Shown in pieces: positions 39,236-51,400 of a DNA stretch of 64,000 nucleotides. The notes beneath the pieces were generated by a model that worked only from the letters and a program-made list of their open reading frames with translations, had not been told where the DNA came from and ran no database searches. The stretch is from NCBI RefSeq assembly GCF_002105155.1, contig NW_019029008.1, forward strand, positions 248,001 through 312,000. The letters run 5' to 3'. The stretch is from Lobosporangium transversale (Eukaryota > Mortierellomycota > Mortierellomycetes > Mortierellales > Mortierellaceae). Made by a program: the position numbers and the translations under genes. The first letter of the stretch is position 1, and each line of letters begins with the position of its first letter.

Positions 39236-40978
39236 TGAATAGATCGCTCAGAGCACACCTACCTCGGTGTATTATTACATAACATAGATTTCAAAAACCC
39301 TATATCTGTCGCCCAGTTGATCCTTCAAAAATCAGATGAGGGTCCACTTTCTCTCGGACGGATCCCTCCCATCATGTTGACCGGATCTGGTGCCACACAA
39401 TGGTACCATACCATGGGTTTCAATCATCTTGATCGAGTCTTGCCAGAACTTCCGAATTCAATTGTTTTAACTGAGCTGAAGAAGCTTTGCACCAACCATA
39501 ATACCAATACCGACACCGATGCGGATAATAATAATAACTGTAATACTAATAGTAGTAATAGTAATAATGATGTCAAGAATAGCAACAATAATGATAATAA
39601 TAATGATGATGATGATGGTGATGATACCTGCTCTTTAAACGGGTCCTTGGTCACCCGTGAATCACTTCGTCGCTATGCCAAATTCAGCGCTATGCTCACC
39701 GCGAGCCATCCTCAGAAATCATTGGCCCTTCAAGCGACCTCTACTCTCACTCAACCAGGGAACTCCACCATCAACACGTCCACTCTAAATAATGATATCG
39801 CCGTCCATAACCCAGAGAGCTCGAGCAGACCTCCTATTCCGGAGACACAAGCCGTAACAATGATGATGAAGCGTAAAGCATCAATAGGAAGAGGAAAAGA
39901 AGAAGAAGAAGAAGAAGAAGAAGAAAGAGATAAAGTAAACAAACGTAGCTCTAGTTATCTAAAGCAACCTCCGCAACACCAACAACAACAACAACAACAG
40001 CAGCGGCAGCAGCAGCAACAGCACCAAAACCTTTCACAACCCAAATATGGGGGAAATATCAAGCAAGTCCTAGAAGAGGAGGAAGGTGAAGAGATCAATG
40101 ATTTACTTCAAGACACTGTTGGTGCCATCTGTGTTGATAGTTGGGGCCGAGTGGCGGCAGGTGTTAGCAGTGGTGGGATCGCTATGAAATTTCCGGGACG
40201 TGTAAGTGAGGTAAGCACAAGATTCGTTAGTGGCAAACACGTCAATGGTTAATATAGCACCAAATTTTAATTTTATTTTTTTTCCTTCAAAAATTATTAA
40301 GGCTGCGTTATATGGTACCGGTTGCTGGGCGCAAGATCCAACTATTTCCAGTGGAGGCTTCGCTTGCAGTATGACAGGTGCTGGAGAACAGATCTCAAAG
40401 ACCTTACTTGCGAGGACATGCATGGACACATTTCTCCAAGAAGATGATATAGCCATGGCCACCACCGATGTTCTCGATCGCTTCATCCACAGCCCTCTGC
40501 TAAAGAGCTATGAAGATCGATATGCAGGCTTTATTGCCGTTAAAGTAGAACCATCCTCCTCCGTAGCAGCGGCGGTAGAAGGCTCTATCACCAACAGCAA
40601 TAAGGACAGGAACGAACCATTGCAACCACTGCGGACAGAGTTTGTGTTTGCACATACAACCAAAACCATGGTATTTTTTTTTTCCGCCTTTAGAACAACC
40701 TTTAGAGACAAAAAAGAGGTTTCCATCATATTGACTATTTTTTTTTTTTTTTTTTTCATCCTACACTTTAGGGTATTGCTTATATGTCTGCTAATGATAA
40801 TAAACCTACAGTGAGTTCCAAACTTTTTTTTTTAAAAAAAAAAGAGGCCCTAAATAAGAGACTATTTATTAAGACAATGTTCTTCTTATGCTATCATAAT
40901 CAATAATACTAGGCGATTATGTCGGAACGAAAGGCCAAAAGCAACAAATCGGTGTTTACGAAGATGATCAAATTATGA
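38573..40978 (+). CDS. TASP1: taspase-1-like threonine aspartase with a low-complexity insert
   Basis: Seven exons: 38573-38663, 38753-38801, 38966-39174, 39288-40210, 40302-40670, 40772-40810, 40913-40978; 581 residues. An Ntn-hydrolase of the asparaginase-2 family that self-cleaves before Thr and then cuts substrates after Asp. Seen: [39 protein letters not shown], then [10 protein letters not shown] with Thr 393 as the expected nucleophile, VSSGGIAMK and GTGCWAQD. Human taspase-1 has the nucleophile at residue 234. Here the extra length sits just before it as Asn-rich (about 188-232), Glu (about 321-330) and Gln/His (about 346-365) stretches. The insert is in one uninterrupted exon, so it is not a retained intron. 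Confidence 0.88.
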
Positions 40979-41216
40979 ACATTAATAAAAGTAAAAGTAA
41001 AAAAGAATAGAAACGTTTATTGTAAATGTATATACATGTTGCTTCTTATTTTTTTTTTTTTTTTTTTTTTTTTCAATATCACAATGCATTCACCGTATCG
41101 GCACGGAATTCTACTTCTTCTATGAATCAATTAAGCGATAAAAGGTTGGGATGTAATTGTAATCGTTGCCTATTATCAGTCTCTGAAATATATTACTTTT
41201 TTTTTTTTTTTTTTTT

Positions 41217-42297
41217 TTAAAGACGAGCTGATAAAAAGACCAAAAGAAAGAAAAAAAAAAAAAAAAAAAAAACACACATTACAGTCAACAATAACAGTGT
41301 AGTATATTCATCAATTGTTATAGAAAAAAAAAAAAAAAAAGAATAGTGCTTCTTTACCTTTGGCAGCTCCTGGATTAGCGGCGTTAGGACCATACTTGGG
41401 GTTATCATAGAGAATCCACTGAAGCCAGCTCAACTTCTTCTCTGTGTATGGCTATTTATCATTCCAAAGAAGCCGAGCAAAAAAAAAAAAAAAAAAAAAA
41501 AAAAGGTCATGTCAGTGTAAAGTGTAATTATAAACAAAAAAAAAAAAAAAAAAAAAAAGTCGCACATAAAACATAAACTGATTAAAAAATAAAATTCCTT
41601 ACAGGGAACCGAAGGTTGTTGCCACTATCCATGCCGAGAGACTTGTGAATTGTGCTGCGATCATGTGAGAAGGTATCGAATGACTTCTTTCCGTGGTAGT
41701 TGCCCATGCCTGATGGACCGACTCCTCCAAAGGGCAAGCCGTGCATAGTGAACTGAATCAACGCATCATTGACGACCGCACTGCCCGATCGCGTGTTGTC
41801 CAAGATGTAGTCGATTTTCTTTTTGTTATCACTAAAGACATAAAGTGCCAGGGGTTGATCACCGCGGCGGACATAGTTGACACCTTCTTCCAATGAATCC
41901 ACAACCCAAATAGGCAAAATGGGTCCAAAGAGCTCGCTTTGCATAAGTGAATCAGATGGATTGACGTTCAGAACCACAGTGGGTGAGATATACAGATCAT
42001 CTTCTTGAAGATCGCCTCCAATAACAATTTCTCCCTTTGTGCCCTGAAGAGCGGTTTTCAATCGATTGAAGTTGTGCTTGTTGACAATGCGGCCATAAGA
42101 TGATGATGTTTGAGGTGAGGCTCCATACATCTCTTGGATATGGAATCGAATAGCCTTGACAAGTTCATCTGCGACTTCTCGTTCAACGATCACATAATCC
42201 GGAGCGATACACGACTGGCCGCAATTGAAGAGCTTGGAGCCGATAATGCGACGTCCGATCACCCCAATATTTCCTTCCTTACTCACGAAGGCGGGGC

Positions 42298-42341
<44 letters not shown>

Positions 42342-42377
42342 TTATTCAATGTTTTAACAATAGTCTAAGGGAATGGG

Positions 42378-42413
<36 letters not shown>

Positions 42414-43237
42414 AGATATCCACGGGAACTGGCTTTACCTCTTTCCACCCAACTCCAATGTTACAGGCGTGAGATGCTTAGCAGCAGCAGTCATAATGAT
42501 CTTTCCGACATTTCCACTTCCAGTGTAAAAGATGTGGTCAAACTTTTGCTCGAGCAACAAGGTCGTCTCCGGAACACCTCCGTTGATAATACGATAGCTT
42601 CTGCTATCCAAGTACTTTGGTAACAACTTTGTTAACAATGCAGCAACATGAGGAGAGAATTCGGAGGGCTTGAGGATAGCAGTGTTGCCCGCAGCAATGG
42701 CGCCAATTGCAGGGATTAAAAGAAGATTGACAGGGTAATTCCAGGCTCCAATAACCAGCACGATTCCCAGAGGTTCCTTACGGACATGAACAGTATCCAT
42801 CTTGTTGATCAAAGAGACCTTGACCTTTTCAGGTGCTGCCCAATAATCCAAGTTTTTGAGCGTATCCACACACTCTTGCTTCACAGGTCCAGTCTCGCCC
42901 AAGACAACCTCCGTGAGTGGCTTATGGAGGTCGAGGACGCAAGCTTCACGCAAAGCTTCCTCATTTTCGACTATGAGGTTGTAGAGTCCCTTGATTTGTT
43001 CTTTCCGATAAGCGAGTGGTCTTGTCAGACCAGACAAAAAGACCTCACGAAGTTCTTCTGTGATCTTTTTTTTTTTTTTTTTTTTTATTTTTTTTTGAGA
43101 GAGAGGCAGTAAACGAATATTAATATGTGAAGGACTTTGACCTGAATTCTACAACACAGCACAATATTAGCCATTCTAAATTTTTTTAGACCAACCTTTG
43201 GGATGTCGCCCATAGGTGTATACTGAAGAGGTGACAT
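41217..43237 (-). CDS. class 3 (fatty) aldehyde dehydrogenase with C-terminal ARL
   Basis: Five exons: 43237-43196, 43064-42439, 42296-41603, 41451-41358, 41227-41217; 488 residues, the ALDH3 length. Oxidises fatty aldehydes with NAD(P)+. Motifs: NYPVNLLLIPAIGAIAAGNTAILKPSE split as usual, YTGSGNVGK, ELGGKS with Glu 218, FNCGQSC with catalytic Cys 252, and GGVGPSGMGNYHGKKSFD. The last exon is only 11 nt and makes the protein end KARL, a PTS1-type peroxisomal signal (ARL). If the last intron were kept, the tail would be a short Phe-rich stretch. The first intron ends in AAAAAAAAG with no pyrimidine tract, which is odd; phase and the PKITEELREV join support it. Convergent with the taspase gene, 239 bp apart. 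Confidence 0.88.
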
Positions 43238-43929
43238 AATGTTAATGTTGGCTAATGAATATAATGAATATAGTGATGTAAAATGAAGATGATGAAGAGC
43301 AAATTTATTTCAAATGAGAATATAATTTGGTCTTTTTTTTTATGTTTGAGTGTTAGAGGGTGCATCATGGCCTCTGCGCTACCTTCTTTAACTTCTTTAA
43401 CTCGGCTCGGATCAGCACGCTAAACAAGAACCTAAAACTTTGTCCAGAAATAAATTTATTTACCCGTATACGCAATTCGATCAACCCAAGCATCCAAACG
43501 ATCGGACTTGAGGACGACCGTTAGTTCAAGCCGAGCAATGTTTATTGTCTTGGTCGGCGTGAACATTTTCAAAGACCTTGTAACAGTAAGGAACGTTAGA
43601 GTCAATTCGAATTCGTGGCCAAAAAAGGAAGACAATGTAATCTTGTCTCACATGATTTCATTACACGTCAATGCTGACTAACAAAATATTCTTGAAATAC
43701 TCATCTACATTTATATTTATTTATTATAATTTACAAAGATCGTCGCTTTTTGTGTCAGATGGTTGTCTATCCAGAACAACTACTTTGTTGGCTTTGGATT
43801 TTTGACTCGACGCGTACGTGATTTTTTTTTTTTTTTTTTTTTTGGATTACTACTTCTACTTATTACCCTTATTACCATTTCCTGTCACTATTGTCATATT
43901 TCCCGTCGTGTCTATCTCTAGCCATCTCT

Positions 43930-44825
43930 TTACTCTTTATAAACACTTACTCCGTCGTTTTCAGCAGGCCTTTCGAGTTGTGTTGTAATTACTGCTGCTG
44001 CTGCTGCCACTGCTACTGTTTCTGCCGCTTTCGCCGCATCTGCCGCCGCTGCTGCTGCTGCTGCTGTTGCCACTGTCGTTTCAACTGTTTTTTGAAGATG
44101 ATTGGACGTAGATATACAAAACCTGTTCCATTCGTTTATCCAACGTTCATCATCTTGGCGCTGTTGCTCTCTTCGCTCTTCTTCTCTCGCACGAGCTAAT
44201 TTCACCTCCCGAATCCGGTTACGTTCCTCTACTTGAGTGAGCCGTCCAGTGAGTTGTTCCAGCCTTAAATGGGCATCTTCAAGGACCTCATTTTGTCTCT
44301 GAAGCGCTTGTCGGACCTGAGTGATCTTTTGCGTCATCTGAAGAATGGATCTTTCCATCCTTTGCCTTTTCTTGCGCTCAATCAATGTTGCTATTTTTCA
44401 TTTCACGAAGAAAAAAAAAAAAAAAAAAAAAAAAAGTCAGACATATTTTAATTATCGAATCAGCAGAAATGGTGGACTATTTTTTTTTTTTTTTTTTTTT
44501 TTTTACCTGCGCGAAGTATTTGTTGCCATGTCCATTGATCCTGTCTATCACAAATCTCCCTTTCAGCCTGATCTAAAATGTAGTCATCTAGTTGAGCCTC
44601 AATTGTCAACCTTCTCCATAATTGATCGACATTAGCGAGTTTGTAGAAATGTTTATTGATCTAAAAACAAAAAACGAATAATTTAAAAAAGGTCCATAGT
44701 ATTGAGGTGACCAAGCATTTCCCAAAGACCAAATAAATCCTTACAAACTTTGCTTGGTTTAACTCTAAAAGATTAAGCTGGCCCATAACCATGAGTTGGA
44801 TTTCAGTCGGAAGGTCTTGAAACAT
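43930..44825 (-). CDS. F-box protein with coiled coil and Ala-rich tail
   Basis: Three exons: 44825-44745, 44660-44507, 44390-43930; 231 residues. The N-terminus reads MFQDLPTEIQLMVMGQLNLL...INKHFYKL...LWRRL, a standard F-box that would bind Skp1 in an SCF ubiquitin ligase. The remainder is a long charged helix (RQALQRQNEVLEDAHLRLEQ) predicted to form a coiled coil, then an alanine tract encoded by GCA/GCT-type triplets and a short end. No WD40 or LRR substrate domain is visible, so the coiled coil may choose partners. Both introns have poly-A/T runs. Confidence 0.75.
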
Positions 44826-45143
44826 AACGAAAAAGAAAGAAAATTAAAAAATAAAATAAAATAAAATAAAATAATGTTAAAAGAGTGAATCATCAAAAGA
44901 CATCGATCGCCCTTTACTGTTTGAATATATATATTCTCTTATTTCTCAATTACCAAAAAAGAAACAACATCGTTGCTGTTGTCCTTCAGTATGGCTAAAG
45001 CTGCCCGACATTCGAGTATGAAAGGTATTAAAAGAATAATTGGCGTTACTATTGTTGATCTATGAAAACACGAACGTTGATAGGAAAGGGATAGGAGAAC
45101 AAAGAAACAAAGAAAGCAAGAAGTAAACGAATAACGCGACATA

Positions 45144-45181
<38 letters not shown>

Positions 45182-45370
45182 GTTCCTTCAAGCTGCCGAC
45201 AAAATTAGGTGAACACATATTGGCAGCTATAAGAATGTCTTTAGAGCCCTTGGGCAAGATGAAAATATAACCAACTCAACCCTAAATCTTCAAGGGTCCT
45301 TCTTTGCCTTGATTTTTGCTCGGGCTGCTAATTTAAAAGTTACCTCATATCTCATATCATCCTTACCTTT

Positions 45371-45407
<37 letters not shown>

Positions 45408-46945
45408 GAGAAAAGTAGAAAAGAGTTGAATAATCAAGTCTGTTGTCTCTACAAGTATGGAGGTACGACTAGGACGATATTAAGGGTCTCAAACGTACCC
45501 CGCTCCGCAACAACAGCGATATGAATATCTATTGCCTTGCTTAATCCCGACATTTATCTCACTGGGACACGTCTCTGTATGTACGAAAAGGTAAGTAGAT
45601 ATCCTTAGCTCTATGGGTAAAATCACCCATTTCAAGGCCAATTGGACCCGTTCCATCCGAAGCCTAGGGCGGGTGCCGAAACACCCAGCCTCTCCTGATT
45701 GGGTTTTAGTTATACGATGCGCGCAACAAAACACAAGTATACATTTGGACATTCTCATGTTTAGTTTTGCAAAACTTGGCGAGTGATGCAGCGCAGCGTT
45801 GATATGAAACCTTTAGATGTATTTATTAATTATGAATCTAACGGTTGTAAAATCGATGCCAGTGGCATATCCAAAGAAGAAAAAAAAAAAGACGAGGACA
45901 AGGACAAGTGGCCAGATCGTGGGAAAAAAAAAAAAAAAAGAGTAACGTCTTTCGGATAATCTACAATCAATATCTCAAGAATCACTGCTTGTAATAGTGA
46001 AAAGCGATGTTCATATTGCTGTTTATAACCTAGGCGAGCGATATTCTGCTTTGTCAAGACCCTATTACTCATTTAGTGTGTCAAAAACGGCATAGCATTA
46101 CTTTTTTTGTTTTTGTTTTTTTTTTCTGTGCGCGTCTACTGGAGCATAAAACGGGCAAATTTGTCTATTTATCTTTCATCAGCTCATGAGCAGGTCAGAT
46201 GCAGTTCTCTGTGCTTTCTACTAGCATAGGAAGCATAGAAAAACAACCGTCTATTGAATTATTGTCCCCATACGAGGCCACAATTACGATTCATACACCA
46301 TGCATGGCTGTCCAGTGCACAAGCTTACTCGATACATTTTTTATACGCTATTGGACAAAGGATTTCGATAGATCGAGAGGAAATACCACTTGTAGAAGCA
46401 TCGGCAGCATGAACTGTTGAAGCCAAAGACGAAATTTATACTGATATGGACGAAATATTTGTTTTATCTGCAATCAAGAACTACTTTCAAAGAAGTTCCC
46501 TCATGATGATGGATGACAGAATCAGCTCTTAAGTCCGCAAAATGACCAGCATGTTCATGCTCGCTCTTACGGAATAGAGCACGAGAACGAACATGACGAC
46601 AAAAAAAAAAAAAAAAAAAAAAAAAAGATTTGTCACATAGGGCTGTAACTGCCCTTGTGTGAGACTGTGAAAACGTTTGGATCCCTTTCTTCACTACTTT
46701 TGTGTGTTGTGTGAGATGACCAACACAGCAAAGTAAAGAGTGGTATTATCATAAAATAAAACCAAAACAAAAAAAAAAAAAAAAAAAAAAATGTTTCGAT
46801 TATTTCCAGATCATATAATTTCGTCTCCTCATCATAGCTTTTTCCCCTCCTTCATTCTTTTTTCTTCATAAGCCTTTTTTTCTAACAAACTAGCGGTCCA
46901 TTCTACAAAGATTAACAAAAGAGCAGACTGGAGACGAAAAAAAAA
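44826..46945. other. 2.1 kb stretch with possible gene fragments, nothing firm
   Basis: On the minus strand, 46072 down to about 45945 reads like coding sequence (MSNRVLTKQNIARLGYKQQY) and then runs into a poly-T. Further minus-strand frames at 45758-45489 and around 45257-45185 (LPKGSKDILIAANM) are possible later exons. I could not link them with matching phase. They may be a small gene, a decayed F-box paralogue or chance. Poly-A/T tracts lie at 45147-45177, 45381-45405, 45924-45939 and 46601-46626. Confidence 0.35.
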
Positions 46946-47707
46946 ATGCCATCAATCTTAACAATCCCGGACGAGATTCTTTGCCATCTCTTGACTGTAT
47001 GTTGGATTTAATTTTTGAGCAAATTTTGTTACTTTTCTTGGGCGAAGCAACTCACTTTTTTTTTTTTTTTTTTTTTTTGGATTATAGTTTGTAGAGGATA
47101 TAGATCTTCAGGTAAAAAAAGTGTGCTCCTCTTAAAATAGCCTTAAAAAAGACCCCTATTACCTCTTAATATGTTTAAGTGTCACTGCCTTCATCTACAA
47201 TGTTGAAAGAGAAGAGCGAAAAGAAAAATAAACAACAAAATGCGAGCGTATGAGACTGAAACCTCTTTTTTCCCTTTTTTTCTTTTACTTTGTCTAATAA
47301 CGCAGACATTGGCCATAACATGTAAGCAATTTCGTTGCATCATGATGGACGGTCCACTTCGTCGCCATATCCTTCTCAAGCGTACGCCTGCTAGGCTTCA
47401 ATCTTCGCTTTCCGATCGACCTTCACGCGACACATTAGCGAAAAGAAATATCCTAAGGGGAGTCAATATCCGTCAGCATATTCAGGAAGGTAACTACATT
47501 GGAGGACCTATAGCAGTTCGAACATATCATGTCTCCTGTCAATTGGAGCGACAGCTGGTGAGCATTCAAATTTCAAAAAAGCTTAAAACCAGGCCGAACT
47601 GGGCAATGTTGGTCGAACGAGGACTGATTCCAGAAGAGATGCTGGTCAGCCAAGAGAAGTATGAACCAAAGTGCAAAATGGTCACTTTTCAATACCAACG
47701 GCAATAG
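46946..47707 (+). CDS. small F-box protein with a RPEL-like C-terminus
   Basis: Exons 46946-46996, 47088-47111 and 47306-47707; 158 residues. The F-box is spread over the joins: MPSILTIPDEILCHLLT|FVEDIDLQ|TLAITCKQFRCIMM. The C-terminal part has TRPNWAMLVERGLIPEEM, close to the RPxxxxLxxRGIxP pattern seen in actin-binding RPEL motifs and in several fungal F-box proteins. Its stop lies at the edge of a tandem repeat of CAATAG/CAATAA-type units, so the protein may have been longer once. An open stretch at 47882-48154 after an acceptor-like TTTCAG could be a lost 3' exon. Confidence 0.65.
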
Positions 47708-47713
47708 CAGCAG

Positions 47714-47790
47714 CAATAACGGCAACAGCAATAACGGCAACAGCAATAACGGCAACAGCAATAACGGCAACAGCAATAGCGCTAGGAAAT
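47714..47790. repeat. 15-bp tandem repeat, about four copies
   Basis: AATAACGGCAACAGC is repeated in direct order just after the F-box stop codon. In the gene's frame each unit includes CAA TAA, so Gln and stop codons alternate. Confidence 0.85.
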
Positions 47791-48904
47791 AGCTCAAAAC
47801 TATGGCCGTAAGCCTCAGTACCCTAGGGTATTAAGAGTTTTCTATGTCAACGGCTGGTGATGACTCTTTATAAATAGTATCTTTCAGCCATTATCCGGAT
47901 ATAGGTTTATGTGTCAACCTGATGATGGATCATCCTTGATACCAGGCTCAGTGTCGACATTAGCACCAGCAGCAGTAACAGAAGAGGCACTTTATCCAAC
48001 CTACTTTTGTCTCCAGAAAAGCTCATCAACATTGTCCCCCAATGTCAACTCGGACCCCCTGCACATGGCTATGGGCTGCCACCTGTTTCATATTCTTTGG
48101 AAGCGACACTCACCTATGGAATTGAAGCAGTCGCTCAAGATTGTCTCAGTGTAAAATACAGTAGGCTTTGAGGAGACAAAAGCATGGGCGTGATCCCGAG
48201 TGAATTAAATAGGAGAGAAGGGTCGTCTTTTTTATTTCTATATTTATTTTATTATTTAGATTGACTGACAGCCATTTAATACATAAAGGAAATAAACTAT
48301 TGCAATGTTGTCGAGGATTAAAGCTTAATCTGAGTATCAGACGACAGGACGCGTCATTTTCGCATGGACCGATATCATAAATTTTGTGCCACTTTGATGT
48401 TCCAAACAATTTGTATTAGGGTTCATTACCATCAGCAGCACCTAATTTTGTCCACTGGCGGAAAAAAAAAAGTGCTAGAGTGCATAGAGATATAGAGGCA
48501 GATAAAGCAACAGAGGGTAGGACAAAGTGAAGGAGAAAAAAGTTACAAGGGAATAAAGGAGTAAATGTATCAATTAGTGTCCATAAAAGAATTATTTATT
48601 TGTTTTGGCATCTAAGGAACTTCTAGGCTTGGAGATTGCGTTTAATAATTATATGGCTATAGCCGTTTTTTCTTTTTTTATAATAATTATAGGCATCCAT
48701 TCGTCAATCAAGTATTTAAATTATTGGCTGTGGTATATCAAGGAATGGGATGCCTCGATGTTTTGAAAATGCTTGAAAGGAATATAAATAAATTAAAATA
48801 CATGGGAAAATAAAATGACGCCAGCGGAATTAAAAAGATTTTTTTCCATACAGATATAATTTTTTTTTTCTTTTTTTTTTGTTGGTATTGATGTTGTTGT
48901 GCTG
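47791..48904. other. intergenic, mostly featureless
   Basis: The open frame 47909-48154 (+) is Ser/Pro-rich and lacks a recognised domain. The rest is AT-rich, with short A/T runs near 48467-48475 and 48861-48880. It separates two genes that converge on it. Confidence 0.45.
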
Positions 48905-50194
48905 TTAGATGAGTCCGTATCGTTTGCCAAAAAGGATGGCCACAATGCAATACAAGAGCATAAAGCCAATTATGCCCCACCACCAATTCAGGGGCTCGCC
49001 TTCCATTCCTGGTTGGCCTGGTACACGAATGTTCATTCTAAAGAATAGTAACAAAAGCAGAGTTATTGAGTAGGTAAAAAGCAATGGTCTCATTTAGAAT
49101 GCGATGATAGAAAATAAAACGATAATAGAAAAACGATGATACAAAAAAAAGAGTAACTTTTCATATTTGCACTCACCCCCAAAGACCCGAGATGAATGTC
49201 ATTGGGACGATCAAACTAGCAAAGAATGTGAGTGAGCTTACAACTTCGTTCGTCTTATTTGACAATTGGTTGATCTCTAACGAAATCTGCGCCAAGTAGT
49301 TGGAATGTGATCTATCCAGAATCTTTTCATAACTCCACAACGACTGCAACATGGTTAGGACGTGATCCAGAATATCGCCTAAATATAACAAGATCTCTCC
49401 ATCCCGGTGATTGTTTGGATGAATAAGGCCTCCTGCATTGTCATCAGCTTTGGGTACAGAGCCTGAAGAAGCCGCTCCATTATTAGCGCCAGCACTATTA
49501 GGTCCTCCATTTCCTGCAGTAGTTGCAGAATTCCCTGCGTTAGCCGCCATTGCAGACGATGAGGCCAATGGTGCGATTGCATATCGTTCATCGAATCGTT
49601 TCATCAATCCTCTGACCACATCTGCCTTATTCGCTAATAGGCGTGAAAGCGACATGACATTCTTCCTACATGATCCAATACGTCTCAACATGTCTGTAGT
49701 TTCACTTTCTCTCAGTAATAGAACGAGCTCATCGATTGAATCGACTTCGTACTGAATAGTCTGGATAGGAGACGCAAAACTATCGGTGATATCATCCAAG
49801 AGTGCATAGTTTATCCAGTCAGGGGTTAAGGTAATATGTGAGTGCAGTTGTTCTATTCTTCGAAGTACATTCAGATGGTGATTTGTTGGTCGGAAATGGA
49901 ACTAGATAGGTTTTTTGAAAGTCAGCAATTTTTCAAAAGCATTAAAAGGTTACTGTAAATAGGATAAAAATATACATACGGTGATAAGACCATCTCTAAA
50001 GACGACGCTGTACATGCTTGCTGGCTGTAGATACGACCCCGAGTTGTAATCTTGGTCAAATGTCCGAAAGCAAACGAAATAGTAGTGGCGGAATACCTCG
50101 TATTTTTCGCGTACTTCTTCAGTTGAAATATCCTCGATTGTCAGAGGATGGACTTGGAAGTCCTTTGTATTCAAAGAGATAAAGTTAAAAAGAG

Positions 50195-50234
<40 letters not shown>

Positions 50235-50237
50235 AGT

Positions 50238-50272
<35 letters not shown>

Positions 50273-51400
50273 TATACCTTCGCAAGAATATGCATGTCAA
50301 AGTCGCTGGGATCAAGGATATCGAGCCAGAAACATCCATCCTTCAATATGTCAGAAAACACAGTCGGCGCTGTAGAACCACCATCCTCTGTTTGTATAGT
50401 AGCACTGGACAAAATCTGGGGCATAGAAGGCGCCTGAATGAAGCCGGTTGTTTTTGAGTAAAATGTATAGCGCAAAGATTCCGGTAATGGAGGCTACATT
50501 GCATCAATAGCAGTAATGATAATGATAGTAATAAAAAAAGAAAGTAAACATGTGTCATGGCGAAAGGAGAAAAGAAATGAATATCATGCGCTCCAACCAC
50601 TTGACTACATTACATACACGTGGAGCACGCTCACTGTAAAAGGATGCTTTCCTAGCAGATCGTCTCCGGAATTCAGTGTTCCCATCATTGTTAGAGGAAC
50701 CCCTTAGAAGGATTGATGAGCCAGTTGATGTTGTGCGGTGAAGATCCTTGCCGGTACTTGTTCCTTTTTCCTTGTTATTGTTGTCTCCTTGGGTATCATA
50801 GGTTGTAGCAGGCAGTTTGGCGAGAGACTCCTCGAGTGTTGTCCTTTGAAACCCATTTTCGATCAAAGAGGCTTCGGCAATAGATGCATCTAGGCCAGCA
50901 TAGTCGATCAGCATAGGTTTATCCGAGTCTCGGGTAAACTGATATCCTCCTCCTCCATCCATCATTCTATGACCACCAAGAGGCGCATGATATTCATTAC
51001 GGATAGATGAAGTGTAAGGTCGCACGGACTGTTGATGCCCTGAAAGGTGGGTTGAGCGAATTGAAGGCGTGTAGTCCCCATGAAGAGAGTGACGAGGATA
51101 TCTGAAAGCCGGCGCAAGGTTGCCACCGAAGGGAGGTGAGATGGGGCGTTGAGATTCATCACCATATTGAATGCTATTAGTGTCGCCATTACCTAAGACT
51201 GTGTTGGTGTCATTTCCAATTCCATCATCGCTATTGGGATTGTTGCGGGGTGGAAAAGTGTATACACTGGAAGGAGTGTTCCCTTCCAGAGGACGAGGGG
51301 TCGCCTGGTCAACTGAAATGACAATATCAGCTCCATCATTATTAGCGGTAACCTCGTTGTCATTAGGAACTTGTTGATCTTGTCCTGAAGAACGATGCAT
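48905..51400 (-). CDS. CorA-family Mg2+ transporter, Alr1-type
   Basis: Five exons: 51400-50618, 50493-50278, 50162-49980, 49901-49177, 49037-48905; 679 residues. Takes up Mg2+ (and other divalent cations) at the plasma membrane as a pentamer. The first 260 residues are a disordered cytosolic tail. The CorA core has FWLDILDPS, HPLTIEDI, EKYEVFRHYYFVCFRTF and the long helix ending SLTFFASLIVPMTFISGLWG. The GMN selectivity signature falls at residues 636-638, with its Gly codon split by the last intron (GG|A). A second membrane helix (WWWGIIGFMLLYCIVAILFG) and a very short tail follow. An Ala/Gly/Asn-rich loop interrupts the long helix region at about residue 520-570, which is typical of Alr1 types. 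An intron holds (TTA)n and poly-T. Confidence 0.9.
50196..50230. repeat. (TTA)n repeat in a CorA-gene intron
   Basis: About eleven ATT units followed after 10 bp by a poly-T tract (50241-50269), all inside the second intron of the transporter gene. Confidence 0.85.

Noticed and set aside
45489-45758. Minus-strand frame with a Cys cluster
   Set aside because: No matching splice partner or known domain; noted only as a possible fragment.
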